A stretch of DNA of 64,000 nucleotides from Anomaloglossus baeobatrachus (GCF_048569485.1 NC_134355.1:557344642-557408641), one strand, 5' to 3'; positions 1 to 17,019 are shown, counted from the first letter of the stretch. The notes: a model not told the origin generated them from the letters alone. Numbers and translations are program-made.

Positions 1-93
1 ACTTTAGTGGACAGTGTCAGGCAACTGCTGCCAGGGCTAATAAAATAATGGGATGTATTAAAAGAGGTATAAGTGTTCATGAAAAAAAATATA

Positions 94-233
94 CCGTGTT
101 TTTCCAAAAATAAGACCTCCCCCAAAAATAAGCCCTAGCAGGGATTTTCAGCATTTTCGGAGAAAGGCTTAAATATAAGCCCTCCCCCAAAAATAAGCCC
201 TAGTCCCGGATCAATAATAAAGTGTCCGTGCAG

Positions 234-273
<40 letters not shown>

Positions 274-628
274 GATACAGATACTGCAGGACACTTCATT
301 ATACACAGCGGCACCCGGCAATCATACTCACCAGATGCCGAGCAGAGGACCTGCAGTGATCACACCCACGCACACAGCAGCTCTTACACACACACACAAT
401 CAGATCTCACACACACACAAACATCAGATCGCATACACACTCACCTCATCCAGTGACACCGATCTCTTCTCGCCGGGAGAATCCTAAGAGGCAGTGCGGT
501 GCAGCGCGACGAACAGGACCCCCAACCGTGTTTCTCCAAGAATGAGACCTCTTCCAAAAATAAGCCCTAGCGCTTTTTTGGGGGGGGCAAAAAAAATATA
601 AGACTGTCTTATTTTTGGAAAAACACGG
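94..628. mobile_element. TA-flanked MITE inside the CR1-like LINE
   Basis: The ends are perfect inverted repeats of about 23 bp (94-116 and 606-628, starting CCGTGTTTTTCC). Each is flanked by TA (92-93 and 629-630), so the element duplicated a TA dinucleotide like Tc1/mariner-group transposons. A degenerate repeat of the end (AACCGTGTTTCTCC) lies near 523, and the phrase AAAAATAAGCCCTAG recurs at about 127, 190 and 557. The 535-bp body has no coding capacity; it contains an A run near 236-272 and CA-rich stretches at 380-440. It sits exactly between two parts of the LINE reading frame, so it is younger than the LINE. Confidence 0.75.
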
Positions 629-654
629 TAGTTCTACCTCTGCACAAGTCACTA

Positions 655-1113
655 GTGCGGCCGCACTTAGAATACTGTGTACGATTCTGGTCACCGATAT
701 ATAAGGACATAGCTGAACTGGAGAGGGTGCAGAGAAGAGCAACCAAGATTATTAGAGGAATGGGTGGGCTGCAATACCAAGACAGGTTATTAAACTTGGG
801 GTTATTTAGTTTGGAAAAACGAAGGCTTAAGGGGGATCTAATCACAATGTATAAATATATGAGGGGACAGTACAGAGACCTTTCCAAAGATCTCTTTACA
901 CCTAGGCCTGCGACTAGAACACGGGGGCATCCGCTACGTCTTGAGGAAAGAAGGTTTAATCATAATCACAGACGAGGATTCTTTACTGTACGAGCAGTGA
1001 GACTGTGGAACTCTCTGCCGCATGATGTTGTAATGAGTGATTCACTACTAACATTTAAGCAGACCCTGGACGCCTTTCTTGAAAAATTTAATATTACCAG
1101 TTATGTATATTAA
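655..1113 (+). pseudogene. LINE reverse transcriptase, C-terminal fragment
   Basis: This is the longest open piece of the LINE protein, about 150 residues. It begins at the HLEYCVRFWSP motif that follows the reverse-transcriptase palm. It continues with LERVQRRATKIIRG, a LGLFSLEKRRLKGDLI stretch and the terminal WNSLPHDVV...FKQTLDAFL region, which are typical of the far C-terminus of CR1/jockey-group ORF2 proteins. The palm with the catalytic aspartates and the endonuclease domain are absent because the copy is cut by the window edge or 5'-truncated. It is not a functional gene. Confidence 0.8.
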
Positions 1114-1330
1114 ATTTTATGACAGGGTGTTGATCCAGGGAACTAGTCTGATTGCCGGATGTGGAGTCAGGATGGAATTTTTTTCCCCATCGGAGCTTGT
1201 TTGCCACATTGTTTGTGTTTTTTTTTTGCCTTCCTCTGGATCAACATGTTAGGCTACGGGTTGAACATGATACTAGCAAAAACATCTGCTGGGGTATATA
1301 AACGTTTGAGCACAACTGTATAATTGACAG

Positions 1331-2860
1331 ATCGATAAATTGTAAATACTATGAAATAGTCCAATATTAATCTACAGCTAGTCCATCGTTACACCAGTCA
1401 GTCAACCACTTTCTCTGCTTTTTGGCCCATGCGCAGACGGAAGCACAATGTACTGCCCCTATCCACATTTCTGTGCATGCAGACAGTACAAGCCGCCAGA
1501 GGAGGATGCCTTAGCTGGAACAAATCATTTTTTTGTTTTAGATTGGTACAGAATATGACAAAAAATAAAGTTCCCATAACTGTATGGAAATAATGATCAT
1601 TGGTGATCTGCAGATAGTCTCAGGGGCGCTGCATCGTACAATCAGGGTGCTACAAGGTTCTGCATCCACACAAGGATGCAGGGCCTACCCCCTTAGGGAC
1701 CCAGAACCCCAGTGCCGGTACCAGCAAAAACCCAGGTAATCCCAGTTTTCCCTGACATCCCCCCCCCATACAATGGTACCCAGCTAGGGTGGGACCAATG
1801 GATGGCCACCTAGAGGTGGAGCCAATTCAGTCTGCTAGTTGACCAGGTGGGAGGGGCAGACTGGACAGAGAGAACACATGAAGTCAGTAGAGTACTGAAG
1901 TGACTGGAGGAGTGTAAAGGTGGAAGCAAAGTGACATCCTGAGTCGGGTTAATGGTGACCTGGTACCCAGGGGAAGTGGTTGCTGGTGGAGTACTCCCGC
2001 ACCGACAGGGTACAGGACCCTAGGACAGGAAAGAGCTTCAAGCCGACTTGTTAATACCTGCACAGCGAGGGGACCATCAAGGAACTTCCTGTCCCTAAAG
2101 AATCCGAAGACTCAGTAGCAAAGGGATAACGGGGGACAGGACCAGAGACTCCGACCCCACAGGGTTCACGCTACCGTCAGACAGACATAAGTGGACAAAC
2201 CACAGAGGACCCCCAGTTGTTCTATACCACGGGGACCCACTTACCAGAGACAGGTGCAGGGGAAGAAGGTACCAGAGAACCAGACTGGCACTGGGACGAA
2301 GGGGACCTGGAGGCGAAACCAGCGGCCTCGGGCAATCACACACCTACCAGCAGTGAGTAAAATCAGTTACACTGAACATCTGTGTGGACTCCCTTCTCCT
2401 GATGCCCACTGCATCATACACCCTCTGGGGCAAAACCCTACTTGTGGAGGGTCTACCATTCTAGCTGCCAATATTAGCCCCAGAAGAGACATTCTGCAGC
2501 GGCAGCTCACTATACTTAGTCATTAATAGTCATGCATGGGTGGCGAGATTCGGGGGACTGCAGCCATCCGCATCACATGGCAAAAGGGGTTTACAGTGTT
2601 GTGAGTTTCATAAAGACAGAGGGCAGAGGACCTGCATGATGCAGCGCACGTGTGTACAACCAGACAGCACTGTCAGATACAAGCCCATAGAGGATGCAGT
2701 ACAGGAAGCTTCCACATGATGGCAGTAAAGAGACAGCAGACCCACAGAAGAGTCAATTACTAAAAAAAATAAAGTAAAGTGAATCCATTCATTTTTTGTA
2801 ATGATTTTTCTTTATCTTAAAAATATTATAAACAACTCAAACCGATGTACAGAAATATTT
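1331..2860. other. Unassigned intergenic DNA, repeat-like in part
   Basis: No gene is recognised. Bases about 1620-2540 are GC-rich with an LTR-like composition: polyC near 1760, AGGGG boxes, and short open frames on both strands without similarity to any family I know. Terminal TG...CA boundaries and a target duplication could not be fixed, so I do not call it an LTR. The rest is AT-rich and featureless. Confidence 0.3.
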
Positions 2861-2868
2861 CCATCTTA

Positions 2869-2874
2869 TTTATT
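2869..2874 (-). terminator. POLR2D: Polyadenylation signal of POLR2D
   Basis: The plus strand reads TTTATT, i.e. AATAAA on the minus strand, 233 bases downstream of the POLR2D stop codon. It is the first canonical signal I see downstream of the stop in a sensible position for a short 3' UTR. Cleavage would be expected around 2845-2860. The UTR crosses A-rich tracts near 2995-3010, so alternative 3' ends are possible. Confidence 0.5.
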
Positions 2875-3106
2875 TTAAGGGAGATCATTCATTGTCAGGA
2901 CTGCTGTGTTAGGAGGTGATGGTCTTTCAGCATTACAAAAAAAAAATAAAAACCACCACGCACTTAAAAATTATTTTGAGGGATCAATACAAACTAAAAA
3001 AAAAAAACAAAACACAACAAGTAAGGAGTCTCTGCTGGAAATTGGGACATTGATGACATCTGTAGGACAGCGCTGTGGAGAGTGCACATGGCGGCCGATT
3101 AGGACT

Positions 3107-8252
<5,146 letters not shown>

Positions 8253-8400
8253 CTGCTGTACTGGAGACTGCGCACAACAGTGAGCGACAACTACTCTGCC
8301 GACACTATAACCATGTGATCAAGTGAGGTGATGATGTCACCGGAAGGGGCGGGGCCTCCCACCAGAGCCCCATACCAGCCAGGAAGCTTGAGCCTGGACT
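8253..8400 (-). promoter_or_regulatory. POLR2D: POLR2D 5' UTR and GC-rich promoter
   Basis: Upstream of the ATG (higher coordinates) lie a CATGTG E-box (8313-8318), a CRE-like TGATGTCA (8332-8339), an ETS/GABP-type ACCGGAAG (8339-8346) and a GC box AGGGGCGGGGCC (8345-8356). No TATA box is evident. Such a TATA-less ETS/Sp1 layout is typical of housekeeping genes, which fits a core polymerase subunit. The transcription start is not defined by the sequence alone. I see no exon of a divergent neighbour. Confidence 0.55.
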
Positions 8401-8664
8401 ATAGTATAGTGAAGTAGTGATGGGTGAAATGCGATTTTTTTGGAGAGCCGGCTCTTTTGGCTCCGAAAACGGCTCTTCATTTCCTATTACCTTTGGCTTT
8501 AAATTTGAAGCCACGTTCTGGTATGTTTTAACCCATGATTGTACCTTTTAGTAAAAATCTGCACGTGCCAATTTATGACATAAAACAGAATAGTTTCCAG
8601 AATAACCAGATTTTATATGATTTGCTGTAAAAACAAGATCCTAATTGTCAGTGCCACATTGTAA

Positions 8665-9016
8665 AGCTCCCTTCACACTTGGCAGTTCGCTGTGGGCTGT
8701 CTGCTGCAAACAGTCTGCAGCAAAACTGCATTGTCCAATGTGGCCTCTGCATCCAGGCGGATTTAGAGAAGGAATCTGCTGAGGAATTCCCCCGTCCATT
8801 GACTGCGATGAATGTGGCATATCGGATACTCTGCACATAGTGACGCTGCTGAAGCCAATTTCACACCTCATGTCAGATTCTGAATTTTTCCACGAAGTGA
8901 GAATGTGTTTTGGATAAAAACCATTCCCACTGTTGGCTTCTGTAAATGCCATGGAATTTCCACGCTGATGATCTGCTGGAAACGCCGCTGCAAATCCACA
9001 AAGTGTGAAGGCAGCC
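8665..9016. mobile_element. MITE with TTCACACTT-type ends
   Basis: The left end AGCTCCCTTCACACTT and the inverted right end GGCTGCCTTCACACTT form terminal inverted repeats around a 350-bp body without coding capacity. TAA precedes the left end, but the right flank is TGA, so the target duplication is not clean. The terminal TTCACAC is shared with several other MITEs in the window. Confidence 0.5.
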
Positions 9017-9019
9017 TGA

Positions 9020-9760
9020 AATTGTCTTTAGGGCCCATTGGATAGATAAACTAAGTGCCATAGCTTGGATGGACTGATTCAGTTTATTTCCTCTGTTATT
9101 ATCTGTTTTGGAAAAGATTGGTCCTTGATGGGACACCAAAAAAACAATGTCTTCTGCCATCACTAATATAATGTCATTAAAGGCGTTGGATCACATGGGC
9201 AAGTGCCATTAATTGAAGAGAACTTTTTAAAATAGGTATATTCTCCATATACTTATTTTTAAAAATTCTGCTTCAATCCTGCTGGTATTCCATAAAAACC
9301 TATGTAACTGTTTACATGGGTTTCCATGGAAGTTGTCCTGTGCCGAGAGCCATTTTTGTACAGGTCAGTATTGAACCGCATTGCGAATAAACACAATGCG
9401 GCCGCTAAAATAGCGAATATTAGCGATTTTAGCCGCAGTATCGCGTATATTCACAATGTGGTTTATTTTAAACATTCACATTGGACCGCACAAAGTGTTC
9501 GAAATTGCCAGCACCGCACAAAACGAGAAATGTTTGATAAAAAAAAGTGCAGAAATCAAACAAGTGCAATTCAATTAGCTCAACACTACTGGCAATTGTA
9601 TGCAAAACCGGATGGGATTTGAGAGTGCTGTACTGCCTTGTATAGTACTAGTTTTGTGCATGAAGTTGGTCCCTCAGATTGGCACTGCTATCATGTAACA
9701 GGGGCTGCTGGGAGGTTATTCACCAGAAACAACAGAACCATTCCAAGTTGCACTAGCTAA
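9020..9760. other. Unassigned intergenic DNA
   Basis: The stretch is AT-rich. Bases 9390-9470 contain GCGAATATTAGCGATTTT-like CpG-containing words that look repeat-derived. No coding or RNA gene is recognised. Confidence 0.3.
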
Positions 9761-12532
9761 TGGTGCATTTACACAGTCGATGCAGCACCCGAGCCTGCGA
9801 TCCAGTGATGCTCAATCCAGCGATGGTATGTTTGCAGAGGAGATCCTTATCTGCCCTGCCCATATGCATCGCTGGATCATTTGTTCTCTTCCATTCAAGT
9901 GAAGGGGAGACGCCTGACATGATTAATCTAGGACTTATTGGCAGCTATGGGCTGCCAATAACTCCTTATTACCCCGATTTGCCAACGCACCAGGGCAAAT
10001 CGGGAAGAGCCGGGTACAGTCCCAGAACTGTCGCATCTAATGTATGCGGCAATTCTGGGCGTCTGCTGGCTGATATTGTTAGGCTGGGGGGCTCCCCATA
10101 ACGTGGGGCTCCCCATCCTGAGAATACCAGCCTGCAGCCGTATGGCTTTATCTGGCTGGTATTAAAATAAGGGGGACCGCACGCCGGATTTTTTAATTAT
10201 TTATTTATTTTACTGCACAGTATAGACACGCCCACCGGCTGCTGTGATTGGGTGCAGTGACACAGCTTTCACTCAGCGTGTGGGCGTGTCTCACTGCAAC
10301 CAATCACATTTGCCGGTGGGCGGGGAAAGCAGGGAATACGAGATTGTTTAATGAGCGGCCGGCTTTTTCAAAAAAGGAAAAGCCGCCGGAGCAGAGTGAA
10401 CGCCGTGCAGCGCCGGTGATCGGGGATCGGTGAGTATGAGAGAGGGGGGGAAATCACCAGCAAATGAGGTGAGTAACGCGATCAGCTGAGCTGTCACTGA
10501 GGTTACCCGGTGGCCGCCACTGGATCCAGCGGTGGCCGCGATTAACCTCAGTGACAGCTCAGCTGATCGCGCTACTCACCTCATTGTGGAGCTGACAGGA
10601 GCGGCGGTGAGTAGCGCGATCAGCTGAACTGTCACTGAGGTTACCCGCGGCCACCGCTGCATCCACCGCTGGATCCAGGTAACCTCAGTGACAGCTCAGC
10701 CGATCACAAGGCTCTCTTCATTAGCTGCGTGGAGGTGACAGGAGCGGCGGTGTCTTCTGCTGCTCCTTTCACCTGCATGCAGCAGAGCTGGATGCCACGC
10801 TGGAGGACCGTGGATTACGCCGGACATGGAGGGCTTTGTTGTGGGTAATAAATTGGTAATGAGGGAATTTGTTAGTGTTTTTTATTTCTAATAAAGGATT
10901 TTTCGGGTGTGTGTTTTTTAACTGTAATTTACAGATTAATCATGGAAGGAATCTCGGGGAGACGCCTGACATGATTAATCTAGGACTTATTGGCAGCTAT
11001 GGGCTGCCAATAACTCCTTATTACCCCGATTTGCCAATGCACCAGGGCAAATCAGGAAGAGCCGGGTACAGTCCCAGATCTGTCGCATCTAATGTATGCG
11101 GCAATTCTGGGCGTTTGCTGGCTGATATTGTTAGGCTGGGGGGCTCCCTATAACGTGGGGCTCCCCATCCTGAGAATACCAGCCTGCAGCCGTATGGCTT
11201 TATCTGGCTGGTATTAAAATAGGGGGGGGACGGCACGCCGGATTTTTTAATTATTTATTTATTTTACTGCACAGTATAGACACGCCCACCGGCTGCTGTG
11301 ATTGGGTGCAGTGACACAGCTTTCACTCAGCGTGTGGGCGTGTCTCACTGCAACCAATCACATTTGCCGGTGGGCGGGGAAAGCAGGGAATACGAGATTG
11401 TTTAATGAGCGGCCGGCTTTTTCAAAAAAGGAAAAGCCGCCGGAGCAGAGTGAACGCCGTGCAGCGCCGGTGATCGGGGATCGGTGAGTATGAGAGAGGG
11501 GGGGAAATCACCAGCAAATGAGGTGAGTAACGCGATCAGCTGAGCTGTCACTGAGGTTACCCGGTGGCCGCCACTGGATCCAGCGGTGGCCGCGATTAAC
11601 CTCAGTGACAGCTCAGCTGATCGCGCTACTCACCTCATTGTGGAGCTGACAGGAGCGGCGGTGAGTAGCGCGATCAGCTGAACTGTCACTGAGGTTACCC
11701 GCGGCCACCGCTGCATCCACCGCTGGATCCAGGTAACCTCAGTGACAGCTCAGCCGATCACAAGGCTCTCTTCATTAGCTGCGTGGAGGTGACAGGAGCG
11801 GCGGTGTCTTCTGCTGCTCCTTTCACCTGCATGCAGCAGAGCTGGATGCCACGCTGGAGGACCGTGGATTACGCCGGACATGGAGGGCTTTGTTGTGGGT
11901 AATAAATTGGTAATGAGGGAATTTGTTAGTGTTTTTTATTTCTAATAAAGGATTTTTCGGGTGTGTGTTTTTTAACTGTAATTTACAGATTAATCATGGA
12001 AGGAATCTCGGGGAGACGCCTGACATGATTAATCTAGGACTTATTGGCAGCTATGGGCTGCCAATAACTCCTTATTACCCCGATTTGCCAATGCACCAGG
12101 GCAAATCAGGAAGAGCCGGGTACAGTCCCAGATCTGTCGCATCTAATGTATGCGGCAATTCTGGGCGTTTGCTGGCTGATATTGTTAGGCTGGGGGGCTC
12201 CCTATAACGTGGGGCTCCCCATCCTGAGAATACCAGCCTGCAGCCGTATGGCTTTATCTGGCTGGTATTAAAATAGGGGGGGGACGGCACGCCGGATTTT
12301 TTAATTATTTATTTATTTACACGGCACACAGAGCCGCGCGGCATTAAATGAAGTCGGGTGAAGTTCACCTGCTGTCCCCAACGACCAGCTAGTCGCTCTG
12401 CAGGTCCGGATCGCTGATAGGTCGTTGGCCAGGTCTGCCTGTTTGACAGCTCACCAGAGACTTTGTAGCGATCCCGGCTAGGTTGAGATCGCAGGTTGGA
12501 TCGCTAGAAAGTCTCAGTGTGTAAACCCAGCT
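9761..12532. mobile_element. Non-autonomous DNA element carrying 1.05-kb tandem units
   Basis: The outer ends form an imperfect inverted pair: TGGTGCATTTACACAG at the left and, inverted, AGCTGGGTTTACACACTG at the right. Between them lie 2.3 tandem copies of a 1.05-kb unit (listed separately), and then a tail with GATCGCTA-type words. No transposase is present. Whether the tandem units expanded inside this element or the element was assembled from pieces cannot be told by eye. Confidence 0.45.
9905..12318. repeat. Tandem array of a 1,052-1,054 bp unit (2.3 copies)
   Basis: Copy 1 is 9905-10956, copy 2 10957-12010 and partial copy 3 12011-12318. Copies 2 and 3 appear identical over their overlap; copies 1 and 2 differ at only a handful of bases. 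Each full unit contains two large inverted repeats built from GTCACTGAGGTTACC and its complement (for example 10476-10585 and 10608-10712), a CACGCCCACCGGCTGCTGTG block with a second partly inverted block, and TAATTATTTATTTATTTT. Diverged relatives occur at 35.0-36.5 kb (inverted) and 44.65-45.0 kb. The short open frames in the units repeat with them and are not genes. Confidence 0.9.
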
Positions 12533-12568
12533 TATCTCTCTGTGACACAATGTATCTTTACCATGTAA

Positions 12569-13324
12569 AGGCCCCGTCACACTAAGCAACATCGCTAGCA
12601 ACATCGCTGCTAACGAACAACTTTTGTGACGTTGCTAGCGATGTTGCTGTGTGTGACATCCAGCAACAACCTGGCCCCTGCTGTGAGGTCGTTGGTTGTT
12701 GCTGAATGTCCTGGGCCATTTTTTAGTTGTTGCTGTCCCGCTGTGAAGCACAGATCGCTGTGTGTGACAGCGAGACAGCAACAACTAAATGTGCAGGCAG
12801 CAGGAGCCGGCTTCTGCGGAGGCTGGTAACCAATGTAAACATCGGGTAACCAAGAAGCCCTGTCCTTGGTTACCCGATATTTACCTTTGTTACCAGCCTC
12901 CGCCCTCTCACTGTCAGTGCCGGCTCCTGCTCTGTGCACATGTAGCTGCAGGACACATCGGGTTAATTAACCCGATGTGTGCTGTAACTAGGAGAGCAGG
13001 GAGCCAGCGCTCAGTGTGCGCTGCTCCCTGCACGTGTAGCTGCGTGCGCTGGTAACCAAGGTAAATATCGGGTTGGTTACCCGATATTTACCTTAGTTAC
13101 CAAGCGCAGCATCTTCCACGCGGCGCTGGGGGCTGGTCACTGGTTGCTGGTGAGCTCACCAGCAACTCGTGTAGCGACGCTCCAGCGATCCCTGCTAGGT
13201 CAGGTTGCTGGTGGGATCGCTGGAGCGTCGCAGTGTGACATCTCACCAGCAACCTCCTAGCAACTTACCAGCGATCCCTATCGTTGTTGGGATCGCTGGT
13301 AAGTTGCTTAGTGTGACGGGGCCT
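12569..13324. mobile_element. Harbinger-like MITE, AGGCCCCGTCACAC ends
   Basis: The ends are near-perfect inverted repeats, AGGCCCCGTCACACTAAGCA at the left and its complement at the right, flanked by TAA (12566-12568, 13325-13327). The 756-bp interior is made of nested hairpins: GTTACCCGATATTTACC with its complement near 12840-12895 and again near 13058-13100, and TCGGGTTAATTAACCCGA near 12958. It is non-coding. Confidence 0.75.
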
Positions 13325-13494
13325 TAACTTTGTAGCAAGTTCTCTTTGAAGATTATTTGGCTGCTTGTGATAACATAATTTATGGCTTTCTTTGTGCTAA
13401 ATGTATAAAGTTTCATGACACTATGGGAATTTTCAAGAATGCATTGTAAAAATTCATAGTAATAATTGCACATACAAGATTTGTACTTTATTAC

Positions 13495-14394
13495 CTAATA
13501 TACTCGAGTATAAGCCGAGTTTTTCAGCCCATTTTTTTAAGCTGAAAATCCCCCCCTCGGCTTATACTCGGGTCAGGGTCCGACAAAAAAAAAATTGTCA
13601 TATGCTCACATCTCCTCCATTCCCACGGTGCCTCAGCTGCTCCTTGTAGACCCCTCTGTGATCGTGTCCGATGCACAGGGCTGCTGTCTGCCGTCATATC
13701 TTTACTGCAGTTGAATGCTTTATGATGGAGTCGGTGCAACAAAGCATTCAACTGCTGTAAAACGCTGACAGAATCGGCGGTTGCCCAGTGTACAGGACGC
13801 GATCACGGAGGGGTGTATGTACCTGCGGTCTGCAAGAGGCACCCCTTGATGATCCCGTCGCGTGCACGGAGCCGCCACTGTAGGCTGCCATCATGGCTTC
13901 ATAGCAGTGGAATGCTTTACGCACCACTGCCGCCGTAAAGCATTCCGCTGCAGTAAAGACATGACGGCAGATAGCAGCCCCGTGCATTGGACGCTATCAT
14001 GGAGGGGTCTACAAGGAGCAGCTGAGGCACCGCGGGAACGGAGGAGATGTAAGAATAATTTTTATTTCATAATAGAGGGGGACCAGGAGGACATTACTAC
14101 AGGGGATATCACTACAGGAGACATTACTAGAGGGCACAAGGAAGGGGCACAAGATGGGCACATTACAATAAGGGGAGGGGGGAGAATGACGGGGCACATT
14201 ACTACATTGGGGGGGGCAAGGATGGGCACAGTACATTTTATTGGGATCTATTTTTCTTTTTGAAACTTCCCAGTAGCTGCTGCATTATACTCCCTAGGCT
14301 TATACTCGAGTCAATACGGTTTCCCACTTTTATGTGGTAGAATTAGTGGCCTCGGCTTATACTCGGGTCGGCTTATACTCGAGTATATACGGTA
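13495..14394. mobile_element. DNA element with TATACTCGAGTATAAGCC ends
   Basis: The left end TATACTCGAGTATAAGCCG (13499 on) is matched inverted at the right end (about 14370-14394), where GGCTTATACTCG occurs twice. The interior holds an inverted pair of about 120 bp (13607-13730 against 13936-14050) containing the CTCAGCTGCTCCTTGTAGA sequence and its complement. No coding capacity is present. I recall this end sequence from many vertebrate genomes but cannot assign a superfamily. Confidence 0.6.
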
Positions 14395-14940
14395 ATTTGT
14401 TTGACTGATTCACATTGATTACCAATGATGTTCATTTTCCTATCTTCCATTTTTTTCTGCAGTGATATTTTTCCCTTGTTTTCCCTCATTTCTTGGCTTC
14501 ATTAGAGAGCAACTTCACCCAGAACACCGCCTGTTGTACTTCCTGCTCTGCAGTGAGTTCTCTGGTTCCCACGAGTTCTATTGTTCTGATCTTGCCTCCC
14601 TACCCCGGACCTTTGTTACCCTTCTTTGCCCATGCCCCTGATTCTGACGTTATTCCTCTGGCTTCTGACCTCCACCTTGTACCCTGACCTTGGCTCTGCT
14701 CACTTCCTGTGTACCTTATCTAACTTCCGACCTCTGGCTTGTTCCCTGTGTACTTCATCTGACTTCCTGGCTTCTGACCACCGGCGTATTTGACTTCCCT
14801 GTCTCTAGTAGCTTCTAGTGACGTATCGTCACAAGCACCATCTTCTTTTGAGTTCTGCCTGGAACTTTTTTCTTACACAGGACATCAGATGTAGGCCCCA
14901 GTGAGCCACTGACGTGAGATCAAACACAATGTGAAACCTG
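14395..14940. other. Unassigned intergenic DNA
   Basis: The stretch is pyrimidine-rich in the middle (14500-14830, repeated CTTCTGACC and TGACTTCC phrases). A phrase at 14879-14925 (ACAGGACATCAGATGTA) recurs at 17098-17150. No gene is recognised. Confidence 0.35.
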
Positions 14941-14941
14941 C

Positions 14942-17019
14942 TTTAGACTATGGTTGCACAGGATGTTTTTGCAGCGTTTTTTTTCCTGACCAAAACCTAA
15001 TCTTGTGGCAGGATGTCTCCTGGGAGTCCTCTGCGGTTTTGGTGTGTTTTTGTAAAACAGGACTGCTGCGGAAACCCCATCACATGTCTCAACGCTGGCA
15101 GGAAACTAGCCAGGTCTTTCACCGGGAAGGAACAACCACGGGAAGGGCAGTCTCCAGTCAAGGAAACCGCCTATGCCAAAACATGGTATCCATCCACAGA
15201 CAGCTGTTTCGGGGTATTTGGCTCATCAGTGTGGAGTAGGAAACTGGCTAGTGGGAGCAATGCCTAGTAAAATACTACATAAACAAGGATGATTGACCTT
15301 AGGGAGATCAACATCTAGCACCACGGAGACACCATCACATTTCTCAACGTGTTGGTGTGTTTTTGTGGTGTTTTTACAGCGCTTTTTTATGTGCTGTCAA
15401 GACCAGCAAGGGTTCAAGAGTACCCGAGTGCTGGGCCGGGCAGAGATTGACCTGGATTTGGCACTCGGGTAGTACAAAAAAAAAAAACAAGTAGAAGAAA
15501 AAAAAGCAAAGCAAGCGCGCTATACATACTAATCTCCAGTAGATGCTAGAGTGTATGGACTCCTTCCAGGTATGACGCCTTCAACAGGCCCTTATCACAC
15601 GGAAGGCAGGGAGGGCGAAGCATGATTGTAGTGGCAGGGAGAAAACATCTCCAAGCTCACTAACCAAGCTGCTCGCACCCACTAACCCAGATAACTACGC
15701 CCACTAACCTGGAAGGAGCCCATACATTCTAGAATCATCGTACCTGCTCTTGTGGCCCCGCCTACTTCCGAAGCCGCTCATTAGCCTCACGCTTCCCCCT
15801 CCCCCTCACTGGAGTTTGCGGGTAAAAAATAAATAAATTAAAAAAATGACGTAGGGTCCCCCCATATTATGCTACCCAGCACAGATAAAGCCTACAGCCA
15901 CAGGCTGCAGCCCCCCGCTGTGGGCTTTATCTTGGCTGGGTATCAAAATAAGAGGGATAGAGATATGAGCCTGCAGCCGCCCAGGATTGTCGCATCCATT
16001 AGATGCGATAATCCCAGCACTTTACTCTGCTCTTCCCAAATTGCCCTGGTGCGGTGGCAATCAAGATAATAAGGGGTTAATCGCAGCTCCTAGCTGCGAC
16101 TAAGCCCTAGATTGGTAATGGCAGATGTCTATGAGACCCCCCCCCATCACCAATCTGTAATAAGTGACAAGAAATAAACGAACACAGAAAAAATCCTTTA
16201 TTTGAAATAAAATACAAAAAGCCCCCTCTTTCACCACTTTATTAACCCCATAATCACCCTTGCAGAGCAGACGTAATCCACATGAGGTCCTATGGCGATT
16301 CAGCTCTGCTACATCTGAAGATCGCAGCGAGCGCCATAGAACAGGACTGCCCGTTGTGAGCTCCAGAGAATTAATCAACCGAACGATCAGCGGTCACTTC
16401 ATTCAGCTGATTCTCAGTCACAGGTGGCAATATCTATGACCGGGAATAGTCTGAGTGAGGTGACCGGTGATAGTGCGACTCACTCACTCTCTGTATAGAC
16501 CAGCAGACCAGGTCTGGGATTGGTTGCAGTCAGATGTTGGGGGTGAATCTGACTGCAACCAATCACAGATGAAAGCAGTGAATATGGAATGGGGCGGGGA
16601 ACTGGAGGAGCCACGGGATACGGGGGATTCGGTAAATATAGTGCGCCTGCTCCAATCCCCCTATCCCCAGCACCTATTAAGTGCCGGCCAGATACCCTGG
16701 ATCAATTCCTGTAATCTAGTGACAGGTGGTCTTGCAGGGTATCTGCGAGTCCACCTGTCAGTAGGGTGAAAACCGTAGCAAAAGTGCTGAAAAGAATTGA
16801 CTTGTCCAATTTTTTTCAGAACGCAGCAAAACCGGAGGTATTTCACAAAACAGTCAGGAAAAAATCCTGACGTGTTTATGTGTGTGCATGAGATTAAAAT
16901 ATCATAGACTTTGCAGGGACTGTAAAAAGCAGCGTTTTATTAGCATGGATTTGCATAAAACCAAGGCAAATCTGCAGCTAAAAAACGCTGCAAAAATGCC
17001 CAGTGTGAACATAGCCTTA
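14942..17019. mobile_element. Long inverted-repeat element, GGCTATGTTCACAC family, copy 1
   Basis: The left end TTTAGACTATGGTTGCACAG runs into TTTTGCAGCG. It is matched inverted at the right end, AATGCCCAGTGTGAAC followed by ATAGCC. The interior includes an A-rich run at 15475-15490, a module GGGTCCCCCCATATTATGCT near 15854 with a hairpin of AGCCCACAGC-type arms, and GCGATTCAGCTCTGCT. The copy at 47801-48886 shares both ends and the module. No protein is coded. Confidence 0.55.

Larger units (their letters stand above)
1..1330 (+). mobile_element. 3' end of a CR1-like LINE, split by a MITE
   Basis: A non-LTR retrotransposon fragment enters from the left edge. Bases 3-86 read in one frame as a reverse-transcriptase C-terminal stretch (QCQATAARANKIMGCIKRGI). 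The same protein resumes in another frame at about 632 (LPLHKSLVRPHLEYCVRFW) after the MITE at 94-628, so the copy carries at least one frameshift besides the insertion. After the stop near 1113 comes a 3' UTR with a pair of inverted motifs, TTGATCCAGGGA near 1130 and CCTCTGGATCAACA near 1234, as I remember from CR1-type 3' ends. The exact 3' border is not visible; 1330 is approximate. Clade assignment (CR1 versus a near relative such as Rex1) is inference. Confidence 0.75.

Noticed and set aside
8300-9700. A divergent neighbour gene sharing the POLR2D promoter
   Set aside because: No plus-strand exon with splice sites or a recognisable protein was found in the next 1.4 kb, which is MITE and AT-rich DNA.
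9760-12290. Recurring 60-113 residue frames in the 1.05-kb units
   Set aside because: They repeat with the DNA unit, overlap on both strands and show no domain.
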